This document shows positions 55,692 through 63,455 of a DNA stretch of 64,000 nucleotides, piece after piece. Numbering within the stretch: position 1 is the stretch's first letter; every line of letters starts with the position of its first letter. Origin of the DNA: Martinezella tropici (GTDB lineage: Bacteria; Pseudomonadota; Alphaproteobacteria; Rhizobiales; Rhizobiaceae); the NCBI RefSeq assembly GCF_008370325.1, contig NZ_VNIP01000008.1, positions 620,001-684,000 on the forward strand. The letters run 5' to 3'. The notes beneath the pieces are model-generated. The model searched no databases and had not been told where the DNA came from. It saw only the letters and a list, made by a program, of their open reading frames with translations. Made by a program: the position numbers and the translations under genes.

Positions 55692-55723
55692 GCAATGCAC
55701 CTCGATCTCGCAGAAAAACATCC

Positions 55724-55750
55724 GGAGAGCGCGGTTTTGCCGCGCCCTCC
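55724..55750 (-). other. Intercistronic hairpin/attenuator after the apiose binding-protein gene
   Basis: On the minus strand GGAG and GCGCGG arms pair with CCGCGC and CTCC with one mismatch and a five-base loop, followed four bases later by a run of five T. It could act as a partial terminator that lowers expression of the downstream transporter genes relative to the receptor. Confidence 0.55.
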
Positions 55751-55767
55751 AACCTAGTGGTCCGGCA

Positions 55768-56787
<1,020 letters not shown>

Positions 56788-57615
56788 TCAGGTGATGCGA
56801 CGGATGCTGTCTGCGATTTCCTGCGGTTCGAAGACCTTCTTCCAGTCGTCGCGCATCAGGGCAGGAATGCCGAATTCGATCGCCTTGTTGCAGGCATCGG
56901 AGAATACGCCGTCGACTTCCTTGAAGATGACGGCGCCGAGCACGTTCATGTGGCCGAGCAGGAAGTCGCGGGCGGCCTCCGCCGGAACGCCGCGGGCGAC
57001 GCACTCATCCATGGCCTGGCGCATGATGACGAGCAGCGAGGCGCATACGGTTTCGGAAAGACCCGGTTCCAGCATCGCCATCTGCTCGACGGTGACGCGG
57101 TGCGAACGCATGACGGGCGCCCAGATGACCTTGGCGATTTCCTCGCCGAGAGCATAGGCGCTCTCCGGTCCCTGCATCAGTGCCGAAACGATGTGCTGCT
57201 TGGCGAAGAGGCCACCGAAATGGTCCTTCTTCGCCTGCATGTCGGTCTCGTCGTTGAAGATCGGCGGATGGCAAGGATGGGTGACGAAGTAGGTGAGGTC
57301 TTCGCGCTGCGGCAGATGGCCGGCAAACGGGGCGGCAGCGTCAAGAGCGACGACCATGATGCCGGGCTTAAGCTTGTCGACGATGCTGGCGGCGACTTTG
57401 CCGATCGCCGTATCCGGTACTGCAAGGATCACGACGTCCGCGCCATCGAGCGCGGCGTCGGCAGGCACGCAATCGACGGAAAGGTCATTCTTCAGGCGCG
57501 CCTTGCCGGCATCGCTGACCTCGACATGGCGCACATCGAAGCGCGAGCCTTTCAGGTTCTTGGCGAGCCGGTAGCCCATTTTGCCTCCGGCGCCGAAAAG
57601 AGCAATTGCAGTCAT
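56788..57615 (-). CDS. apnO: D-apionate oxidoisomerase
   Basis: A 275-residue NAD-dependent enzyme of the phosphogluconate-dehydrogenase C-terminal domain type. Rossmann motif IALFGAGGKMGYRLAKNLK, DVVILAVPDTAIGKVAASIVDKL, VVALDAAAPFAGHLP and THPCHPPIFNDE. The known reaction is oxidation of D-apionate with migration of a hydroxymethyl group to 3-oxo-isoapionate. It starts a new transcription unit: a predicted promoter with operator lies between it and the kinase gene (57642-57683). Context of dehydrogenase, lactonase, kinase and RuBisCO-like protein supports the call. Confidence 0.85.
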   Translation of the reverse strand: MTAIALFGAGGKMGYRLAKNLKGSRFDVRHVEVSDAGKARLKNDLSVDCVPADAALDGADVVILAVPDTAIGKVAASIVDKLKPGIMVVALDAAAPFAGHLPQREDLTYFVTHPCHPPIFNDETDMQAKKDHFGGLFAKQHIVSALMQGPESAYALGEEIAKVIWAPVMRSHRVTVEQMAMLEPGLSETVCASLLVIMRQAMDECVARGVPAEAARDFLLGHMNVLGAVIFKEVDGVFSDACNKAIEFGIPALMRDDWKKVFEPQEIADSIRRIT

Positions 57616-57641
57616 GTTGGTACCTCGTTCACTTTCAGAGT

Positions 57642-57683
57642 GTGGTAGCGCAAGTGGTATGATGAGTCAATGAGTATGCCAAC
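57642..57683 (-). promoter_or_regulatory. Predicted promoter and NanR-like operator of the apnO operon
   Basis: GTGGTATGATGAG at 57654-57666, with another GTGGTA copy 12 bases upstream and AATGAGTATGCCAAC at 57669-57683. The last stretch repeats in front of the RuBisCO-like gene (60385-60399) with one change. On the minus strand TTGACT-N17-TACCAC overlaps the element as a plausible promoter. Confidence 0.6.
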
Positions 57684-57705
57684 GGCATCGCGGAAAATGG
57701 CGAGG

Positions 57706-59058
57706 CTAGGATCCCCTGCCATCGCGGATCTGCGCGAAGTAATCGTCAGTGCCGACCTGCCCGCCTTTCAGCGCGATCTGCAGGCCATTGGTGGGCGCGT
57801 AGCTGCCATGGGCGGTGCAAAGCGGCGATCCCGGTGTTTGCGGTAATGGGAGAAGTGTCGTCAGGGCTTCGACACGCAATTCCTTGAGCGCGTGGCTCGA
57901 CGTATCACCGCCGGCGATGACGGCGCGACCGAAATTTTCCTGCTCGATCAACCGTCGCAGGATCGTGCCGAGAGCCTGCCCCAGGCGATGCCGGGCGCCG
58001 GGAATGCGGTCGATATCGCCGCCGCGGTCGGCGGACGGGCCGAGAGCCGTATGAAGAATGACGCTGCGGCCGGCCTTGAGGCTGGCCACGCCCGCAGCGA
58101 CCGCTGCGTCGAGAGCACGCTCGGCGCTCTCGCCGACAAGCGACAATGGATCGAGATCGATGCCGTCAAAACCGTCGGCCGCTGCGCGGCGGATTTGCCG
58201 CTCGGTTGTCGGCGATACGCTGCCGGAGACGACGGCGAGGCGATCGACCTTGCCCGGAGGGGCGAAATCCGGCTTTTCTTCGATCAGGCCTTCGTTGCGC
58301 CAGGCATTCAAAAGGGCATATTCGACACCAGAGGAACCCGCGACGAAGGCGTTGCCCTTGCTCGCAAGACGCCAGAGCTGGTGACCCGCGGCTGCCTGGG
58401 TTTCCGGACTGTCGACATCGAGAAGTAGGATGCCCGCCTTTTCGGCCGCCAGCGCATCGATCCGATCGTTGGCATTGGCCGCTTGGATGGTGACGATATC
58501 CGCGAGGCTGACGGGGAGGGACGTCTGCCTGCTCAGATGCACGGTCAGATCGGCCTCATCCATCGGCGTGACCGGATGGCGGCTCATGACCGGATGCCTG
58601 TCGATGCGGAATACCTGGCCCTGATAAGCCGCGAAAAGGTGGCCGAAAGCGGTGTAGCGTTTCAGCTGCGGCGCTCCGACCACAACAGGGACGACGGATT
58701 GCTTGAATAGCGCCTTGCCGATCTCGATCGCCTTGCCGATGTTTCCGACCTTGGGGCTGGAATCGAAGGTCGAGCAGACCTTGTAGTGGCATACGGCGGC
58801 ATCGAGGCTCTTGAGCCATTCGAATGCAGGCGTCAGATGCTCGTTCATCCATTGCGGCGTTTCGCTGCGGCTGGTGCCGGCAATGCCGATGGCGCGACAA
58901 TCCTTGATGCGCTCCAGCATCGCCTCGCTCGGGATGCCGAGGAAGAGGGCCGTCGGCACGCCGTTCGAGGCGAGGGCCTCCATGACGTCGGTGGAGCCGG
59001 TGAAGTCATCGCCATAATAGCTGAGAAGAAGGTTGGACATTGCTGGAAGACTGGACAT
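57706..59058 (-). CDS. oiaK: 3-oxo-isoapionate kinase (DUF1537, four-carbon acid sugar kinase family)
   Basis: A 450-residue kinase. N-terminal DUF1537 motif LLLSYYGDDFTGSTDVMEALASNG, SETPQWMNEHL, HYKVCSTFDSSPKVGNIGKAIEIG; C-terminal nucleotide-binding part VSGSVSPTTERQIRRA, VIAGGDTSSHALKEL and LPLPQTPGSPLC. It would phosphorylate 3-oxo-isoapionate at O4. An alternative start at 59040 aligns better with relatives; the start used here is six bases from the preceding gene. It is the second gene after the divergent regulator. Confidence 0.87.
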   Translation of the reverse strand: MSSLPAMSNLLLSYYGDDFTGSTDVMEALASNGVPTALFLGIPSEAMLERIKDCRAIGIAGTSRSETPQWMNEHLTPAFEWLKSLDAAVCHYKVCSTFDSSPKVGNIGKAIEIGKALFKQSVVPVVVGAPQLKRYTAFGHLFAAYQGQVFRIDRHPVMSRHPVTPMDEADLTVHLSRQTSLPVSLADIVTIQAANANDRIDALAAEKAGILLLDVDSPETQAAAGHQLWRLASKGNAFVAGSSGVEYALLNAWRNEGLIEEKPDFAPPGKVDRLAVVSGSVSPTTERQIRRAAADGFDGIDLDPLSLVGESAERALDAAVAAGVASLKAGRSVILHTALGPSADRGGDIDRIPGARHRLGQALGTILRRLIEQENFGRAVIAGGDTSSHALKELRVEALTTLLPLPQTPGSPLCTAHGSYAPTNGLQIALKGGQVGTDDYFAQIRDGRGS

Positions 59059-59063
59059 CGCTG

Positions 59064-60323
59064 TTAGGCGTCCTTGCCGTCACTGAATTTTGCGATCGAG
59101 GCGGCAAGCTCCGGATGATCCCTCGCATAGTCGGCCAGCGGTATGTCCGAAACCGCCGCCTGCCAGGCCTGTTGGATCGCTCGCACTCCAGCGGCCGGTC
59201 CGAAGGGATGGCTGACGATGCCGCCGCCGCAGAGATAGAGAAGGTCCGTGGTCCGGCCGGTGCGTTGGTAGGTTTCGGGCGCCTGTCCTCCCCATTGACC
59301 GGAACCCGCAACCGGAAGCGGACAGTCAGACGGATCGAAAAGTGGCGTACTGACCGCCTTGAAGGATTCGACGAAGCTGTCGTCGGGTTCCCAGTATTTG
59401 ACCCTGATGCCGTTGATCTGGAACTGATCCACGCCGAGCAGGCGCCAGAACTGCTGGTAAACTTTGAAATCCATGCCGGCGCCGGGATGGCGGGTCAGGA
59501 TATCCCAGCCATTGCGATGCGCATGCAGCACCAGCCCGGAGCGCTTGCGCAGGAAGCTCATGCCGCCGAAGCCGATGGAGTTGATGTTGACGACGGCGCA
59601 ATTCCCTCCGGCCTTCAATACCAGATCGTGGTTGCGCATCATCTCGTCGGGATCGGCATGCGAAATGCCGAAGGCATACATGACCTTCTTGCCGGTCTTC
59701 TGCTCGTGATCAAGGATCAGCGGCATGATGGCTTCGACACGTTCTTTGAGCGGCGAATAGGCCGGGCTCATCAGTTTCTCGTCGTCCTTGATGAAATCGA
59801 CCCCGGAGCCGATCAGCTCGCCGACGAGGGCGGCCGTTTCCTTCGGCCGCAAACCAAGCGCCGGCTTGACGATCGTGCCGATGATGGGACGGCCGCTGAC
59901 GCCGGTCAGGCGCATGCTGCCGGCGACCCCGAACTGCGGGCCGGGATGTGCATCACGAAAGGCATCCGGCAGCTTCATGTCGATGATGCGGATGCCGGTC
60001 ATCCCCTTGAGCGAGAAGACACCGCCGATCGCGATCGTCATGAGTGCCGCAAGATCGGTGCCGATCGCATCCAGCGGAAAGGCGATATCGACGTCGGCGC
60101 GGTGGATCGGGCCGTGCCCTTCCGCGGCTTCCGGCCAGGTCGGACGCTCCGTATCGGCAAGCGGGCGAATCGCGGTGACACGGGCAGCGACGCGCGCCTT
60201 GAGCTCTTCCGTTTCGCCGGGAACCGCGACGAAAGTGCCGGTCGATTGATCGCTGGCGATTTTACGGGCCATCGCCTCGATGCTGCCTGATGTTTCGATA
60301 CGATAGGTAACGGTGATGGTCAT
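59064..60323 (-). CDS. RuBisCO-like protein of the apionate pathway (3-oxo-isoapionate-4-phosphate decarboxylase or transcarboxylase/hydrolase)
   Basis: A 419-residue form-IV RuBisCO-like protein with an intact metal site: GTIVKPALGL (Lys153, equivalent to catalytic Lys175) and VDFIKDDEKL (Lys179, the carbamylation lysine, with Asp181/Glu182), plus HAHRNG and GGGIVSHPFGP phosphate-binding regions. Known relatives in apionate loci act either as a decarboxylase (giving L-erythrulose 1-phosphate) or as a transcarboxylase/hydrolase (giving 3-phosphoglycerate and glycolate); the sequence alone does not tell me which. Start at 60323. First gene of the cluster, divergent from the NanR-like regulator. 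Confidence 0.88.
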   Translation of the reverse strand: MTITVTYRIETSGSIEAMARKIASDQSTGTFVAVPGETEELKARVAARVTAIRPLADTERPTWPEAAEGHGPIHRADVDIAFPLDAIGTDLAALMTIAIGGVFSLKGMTGIRIIDMKLPDAFRDAHPGPQFGVAGSMRLTGVSGRPIIGTIVKPALGLRPKETAALVGELIGSGVDFIKDDEKLMSPAYSPLKERVEAIMPLILDHEQKTGKKVMYAFGISHADPDEMMRNHDLVLKAGGNCAVVNINSIGFGGMSFLRKRSGLVLHAHRNGWDILTRHPGAGMDFKVYQQFWRLLGVDQFQINGIRVKYWEPDDSFVESFKAVSTPLFDPSDCPLPVAGSGQWGGQAPETYQRTGRTTDLLYLCGGGIVSHPFGPAAGVRAIQQAWQAAVSDIPLADYARDHPELAASIAKFSDGKDA

Positions 60324-60369
60324 AAGCGACTGAATGCTCCTCTCGCCGACGATTTTCACGTGGCGTAAA

Positions 60370-60399
60370 CTGGTAATCTGGTATAATGAGTATTCCAAC
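60370..60399 (-). promoter_or_regulatory. Predicted promoter and NanR-like tandem operator of the RuBisCO-like operon
   Basis: CTGGTA at 60370 is followed eight bases later by CTGGTATAATGAG (60378-60390), then AATGAGTATTCCAAC (60385-60399). Tandem GGTATA units about one turn apart are the hallmark of E. coli NanR sites. On the minus strand TTGGAA-N17-TACCAG overlaps it as a plausible promoter, so binding could repress initiation. Confidence 0.65.
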
Positions 60400-60469
60400 T
60401 TCTGCAACGATTTTTTTACCCGGCAGTCGATAACACGTTTCGTATGGGCTTCCGCCGCGGCGGCCAAAA

Positions 60470-61213
60470 ATGCATAAGGGAGAAAAGGCTTTGGGAAAGC
60501 GGGGTTCCATGGGCCAGCCTGTCGAACAAATTGTACGTCGAAAGCTGTCCGATGAGGTATTCGACCGGCTGGAGCGGTTGATCACATCGGGAGAACTCAA
60601 ACCTGGTGACGAGATGCCGTCCGAACGCGTCCTCATGGAGCGTTTCGGGGTGGGACGTCCGGCGATCCGCGAGGCAATGCAGGCCCTTGCCAATATGGGG
60701 CTGGTCAACATTTCCCACGGCGAGCGCGCCAAGGTGCTCCAGCTCACGGCGAAATCGATCTTCCGGCAAGTCGACCTGACCGCCAAGATCATGCTCTCCC
60801 AATCGTCCGACTCACTCGAACATTTGAAGAGCGCGCGCATCTTCTTCGAGCGCGGCATGGCGCGCGAAGCGGCGCAGCGCGCCACCGAAAAAGATATCGC
60901 CGATCTTCACGACATCATCGAACGTCAACGCGCTTCCTTGGGTGATGCCGAGGAATTCATTTCGGCCGATATGCAGTTCCACACGCGCATTGCGCAGATT
61001 TCCGGCAATCCGATTTTCGCCGCCGTCAGCGAGGCCATGCTGGCATGGCTGAAGGCCTATCATACCGACATGCTGATCTGGACCGGCAAGGAAAAGTTCA
61101 CGCTGGTCGAGCATGAGGAAATCCTCGCGCGCTTGGCGAAGAACGATGCCGATGGAGCAGAACAGGCGATGCTCAAGCATCTGGAAAGGTCGCGCGCGCT
61201 CTATACGAAGTGA
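60470..61213 (+). CDS. NanR-like FadR-subfamily GntR regulator of the apiose regulon
   Basis: Up to 247 residues. Winged HTH (RRKLSDEVFDRLERLITSGELKPGDEMPSERVLMERFGVGRPAIREAMQALANMGLVNISHGERAKVLQ) is very close in pattern to NanR, including MPSERxLMxRF, VGRPxxREA and GERA. The FCD domain follows (KSARIFFERGMAREAAQRA, ADMQFHTRIAQISGNPIF, HEEILARLAKNDADGAEQAMLKHLERS). Divergent from the RuBisCO-like gene. The start is uncertain: ATG 60470, TTG 60491 after AAGGGAG, and ATG 60509 are all in frame. Likely effector: apionate or a derived keto acid (inferred). Confidence 0.88.
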   Translation: MHKGEKALGKRGSMGQPVEQIVRRKLSDEVFDRLERLITSGELKPGDEMPSERVLMERFGVGRPAIREAMQALANMGLVNISHGERAKVLQLTAKSIFRQVDLTAKIMLSQSSDSLEHLKSARIFFERGMAREAAQRATEKDIADLHDIIERQRASLGDAEEFISADMQFHTRIAQISGNPIFAAVSEAMLAWLKAYHTDMLIWTGKEKFTLVEHEEILARLAKNDADGAEQAMLKHLERSRALYTK

Positions 61214-61305
61214 CGTTCGCCTTAACGGCTGATGGGCGAGGGTCGTTGTCCTAATTCCTCCCCATTCCTTGTGGAATCTGGCGATATTCAAACGAGGTGT
61301 GCGTA

Positions 61306-61518
61306 ATGGGCAATTTCATTCAGCGGAATATGGCGATCTTCCTGGCTCCTGTTCTGACAGTGGCCGCCATAACCCTGTACAATCTGGTTTGCCTCGTATT
61401 GAGGCATCATCATGAGATATTGCACGAGCTTCATCGTGCGGCCGGCGCGATGGTCTTGCTCATCGCATTCTACGGCATTATCCGCTACATGCAGTCGCTG
61501 CCGGATGACGAAAGCTAG
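61306..61518 (+). CDS. Small membrane protein, function unknown
   Basis: A 70-residue protein with two hydrophobic segments (MAIFLAPVLTVAAITLYNLVCLVL and AAGAMVLLIAFYGIIRYM) separated by a histidine-rich short loop RHHHEILHELHR. GAGG at 61294-61297 is eight bases before the ATG, a good ribosome site. No family recognised. It stands between the GntR gene and uppP on the same strand, 200 bases before the latter. Confidence 0.6.
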   Translation: MGNFIQRNMAIFLAPVLTVAAITLYNLVCLVLRHHHEILHELHRAAGAMVLLIAFYGIIRYMQSLPDDES

Positions 61519-61672
61519 AAATACGTCAAACCCGGAAATCAAAGCCGGCAATTTCAGATAGAGTTCAGCCTTCTCGGCTATATCCTCGGCCTGTCACTAT
61601 TGCGAACGCGGTGACGCCTTCCGTAGCCGTTGCCATTTTCGTGTTGCAAAACAGTCTCATAGCTAGTTCGTC

Positions 61673-61687
61673 GCACCGTTTCGGTGC
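61673..61687 (+). other. Short hairpin in the uppP leader
   Basis: GCACCG (61673-61678) and CGGTGC (61682-61687) pair around TTT, about 30 bases before the uppP start. Could influence translation initiation or be incidental. Confidence 0.25.
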
Positions 61688-61718
61688 AAAGCCCCGAAAG
61701 AACTGAGGATATCAAAAC

Positions 61719-62591
61719 GTGGCTGATGTTTGTACGCAAGGCGTAGACACGGGCTTTGTTGCCCTGGGCTATGCCAAGATCGCGATACTGGGTGTCGTGC
61801 AGGGATTGACCGAGCTTCTGCCGGTCTCCTCCACCGCCCATATGCGCCTGGTCCCGGCCTTGCTCGGCTGGCAGGATCCAGGTTCGGCCTTTTCTGCCGC
61901 AATGCAGCTTGCGGCCCTTGCCGCCATCGTCTCTTATTTCTGGAGCGATGTTCGTTACGTCACCTTCGGATCGCTCGATGCCATCAGGCAACGGGATTGG
62001 CGCTCGCCCGCGATGCGGCTTGCGATCGCCATCGTCATTGCAACGGTGCCGATCGCAATCGCAGGCCTCTTGCTTTCGAAGTCGTTGAATGCCTGCGGCA
62101 CATCTTTCCGCAGCCTTTGGGTGATCGGCATCGCCTGCCTGGTCATGGGCCTGCTTCTGGCGGTCGCCGAACTCTACAGCCGTCACAGGAAGGGCATCGA
62201 GCAGATGACGCTGATGGATGCCCTGTTCGTCGGCATCACCCAGGTCGGTGCGCTGGTTCCCGGCGTCTCGCGCTCGGGTTCTACGCTGACTGGTGCACTT
62301 TTCCTCGGCCTGAAGCGTGACGAAGCCGCACGGTTTTCGTTCCTGCTCGGCTTGCCGGCCATCGCGCTTGCCGGCTTGAAGGAGCTCTTTGAGCTATACA
62401 AGGCTCATATTCCGATGGAAGCCTGGTCTGTCCTGATCGTCGGGCTGATTGTCGGCAGCATATCCTCCTTCGTCGCCATCTGGGGACTGATGCGCTTTCT
62501 GGAGCGTTTCTCGACCTGGCCTTTTGTCATCTACCGCATCGTGCTCGGCGTCGTCATCCTCTTCGGCGTGCTGACCATGGGATGGGCTTGA
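61719..62591 (+). CDS. uppP: Undecaprenyl-diphosphate phosphatase
   Basis: A 290-residue polytopic membrane enzyme (UppP/BacA family). It has both conserved active-site stretches: GVVQGLTELLPVSSTAHMRL near residue 25-45 (E/Q-rich motif and PVSSxAH) and GITQVGALVPGVSRSGSTLTGALFLGLKRDEAARFSFLLGLP near residue 172 (PGxSRSG motif). It regenerates the C55 carrier lipid for peptidoglycan and other polymers. The start is the GTG at 61719 with GAGGAT upstream. A strong terminator follows, so it is transcribed alone or ends its operon. Confidence 0.96.
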   Translation: MADVCTQGVDTGFVALGYAKIAILGVVQGLTELLPVSSTAHMRLVPALLGWQDPGSAFSAAMQLAALAAIVSYFWSDVRYVTFGSLDAIRQRDWRSPAMRLAIAIVIATVPIAIAGLLLSKSLNACGTSFRSLWVIGIACLVMGLLLAVAELYSRHRKGIEQMTLMDALFVGITQVGALVPGVSRSGSTLTGALFLGLKRDEAARFSFLLGLPAIALAGLKELFELYKAHIPMEAWSVLIVGLIVGSISSFVAIWGLMRFLERFSTWPFVIYRIVLGVVILFGVLTMGWA

Positions 62592-62627
62592 ACGGCCCGA
62601 ACCAGCCGGCCGCAAAGCTTCAATATC

Positions 62628-62655
62628 GGCGCTGCCTTGGAGGCAGCGCCTTTTT
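62628..62655 (+). terminator. Rho-independent terminator of uppP
   Basis: Perfect nine-base stem GGCGCTGCC / GGCAGCGCC with loop TTGGA, directly followed by TTTTT. Located 37 bases after the uppP stop. Confidence 0.95.
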
Positions 62656-62688
62656 CATTCCGGGCCGTTACCTGAGGACGAGACCACC

Positions 62689-62784
62689 ATGGCAAAGCGC
62701 GCCACGTCCTTTTCCGTTCCGTGCAAGGAACTCGGCATCGAGCGCGTCACCCGCTATCGATATGTCATTCGAAGGGGAACTTAG
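62689..62784 (+). pseudogene. 5' fragment of an unidentified gene, cut at an insertion-like boundary
   Basis: The ATG at 62689 follows CTGAGGACG, a good ribosome site, and codes for 31 residues (begins MAKRATSFSVPCKELGIER) before a stop at 62782-62784. About 27-28 residues have normal rhizobial codon use; the rest comes from the AT-richer segment starting at AAGGGG (62772). It is probably the start of a longer gene whose remainder is missing. It could also be a genuine small peptide; I recognise no family. Confidence 0.35.
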
Positions 62785-63347
62785 GGACTATGGAAAGCGG
62801 GTTCTTGGATTGGCGTAGAGCCGCTAATCCGGTTGACTTCGATGCCCAATAACCTAGGATTTTTAAATAGCCTTCATTTGGAGATGAAAGCGTGCGCAAT
62901 CAGGTCCTAAGAGATTATCTTTTCTACCTTTCGCCTGCAGTTCTCATCCCAATGTTTCTTTATCTTCTCGATGACCACATAACGGTGGTGAACCTTTTTA
63001 AGATTGGCTTGCTTTTCCCGCTCCTTATGCTGGCTATGAAGGGGCTAACAGTCTTCTTCCCTGCAGAGAATTTGAGGGAAAGATCTTTAGGACGGATGGC
63101 CGAATACGCTATTTTGCAATCTTTGGTTTTTGCTGCATTTATGGTGCTGTTTGGCGGGTTCATGCAGCCGGACTTGCAATCAACTCTCTCGTCCGCCTTA
63201 AAACCTTTCGCAATAGCCGTGCTCATCATGGGCTCTTTCAATTTTTTCACGGCAGTCCAGGCTCAGAAAAAACTTCGCGCAACTAAACCGTGAGATTCTC
63301 CGGTAGAGCTTAGCGTAGGTTTCCGTCCCTCCCGCAAACGACCCCTT
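62772..63347. mobile_element. Insertion-like segment of about 576 bases, outward ends AAGGGG
   Basis: Both edges begin with AAGGGG reading inward (62772-62777 on plus, 63347-63342 on minus), followed by a loosely similar GGGAC...GGAAA. The base composition is visibly more AT-rich than on either side, and both flanking genes stop making sense exactly at these edges. It carries one membrane protein gene but no transposase, so it could be a small non-autonomous element or a deletion/insertion scar. No target duplication is obvious. Confidence 0.35.
62892..63293 (+). CDS. Hypothetical four-span membrane protein in AT-richer segment
   Basis: A 133-residue protein from a GTG start. Four hydrophobic segments: YLFYLSPAVLIPMFLYLL, IGLLFPLLMLAMKGLTVFF, AILQSLVFAAFMVLFGGF and FAIAVLIMGSFNFFTAV, with short charged loops. 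Codon use (many A/T third positions) differs from its neighbours, suggesting acquisition by transfer. No family is recognised with confidence; it resembles small ABZJ_00895-like membrane proteins only in general layout. Confidence 0.55.
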   Translation: MRNQVLRDYLFYLSPAVLIPMFLYLLDDHITVVNLFKIGLLFPLLMLAMKGLTVFFPAENLRERSLGRMAEYAILQSLVFAAFMVLFGGFMQPDLQSTLSSALKPFAIAVLIMGSFNFFTAVQAQKKLRATKP

Positions 63348-63455
63348 GATGGCAACCTTTGCGCCCTCCCGAGCAAAGGCCGTTGCGATGGCAGCGCCGA
63401 GACCGCGCCCGGTGCCTGAAACGATGACGATCTGCTCCTTCAGTGACAGGCTCAT
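63348..63455 (-). pseudogene. N-terminal remnant of a short-chain dehydrogenase
   Basis: Starting at ATG 63455, which overlaps the thiD stop (ATGA), the frame gives LKEQIVIVSGTGRGLGAAIATAF and AREGAKVAI, the first strand, TGxGxGxG-like NAD-binding turn and first helix of an SDR. After residue 36 the similarity ends abruptly at 63348, where the AT-richer segment begins, so about 85 percent of the gene is missing. The tight coupling to thiD suggests it was once the next gene of the same operon. Confidence 0.7.

Larger units (their letters stand above)
62592..62891. other. 300-base gap with terminator, a truncated ORF start and the left edge of an insertion-like segment
   Basis: After the terminator at 62628-62655 the gap holds a short open frame with ribosome site (62689-62784) and, from about 62772, a shift to AT-richer sequence that continues through the next gene. 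Nothing else recognisable was seen. Confidence 0.5.

Noticed and set aside
59040..60290. 416-codon open frame opposite the RuBisCO-like gene
   Set aside because: Antisense shadow; the minus-strand frame has intact RuBisCO motifs.
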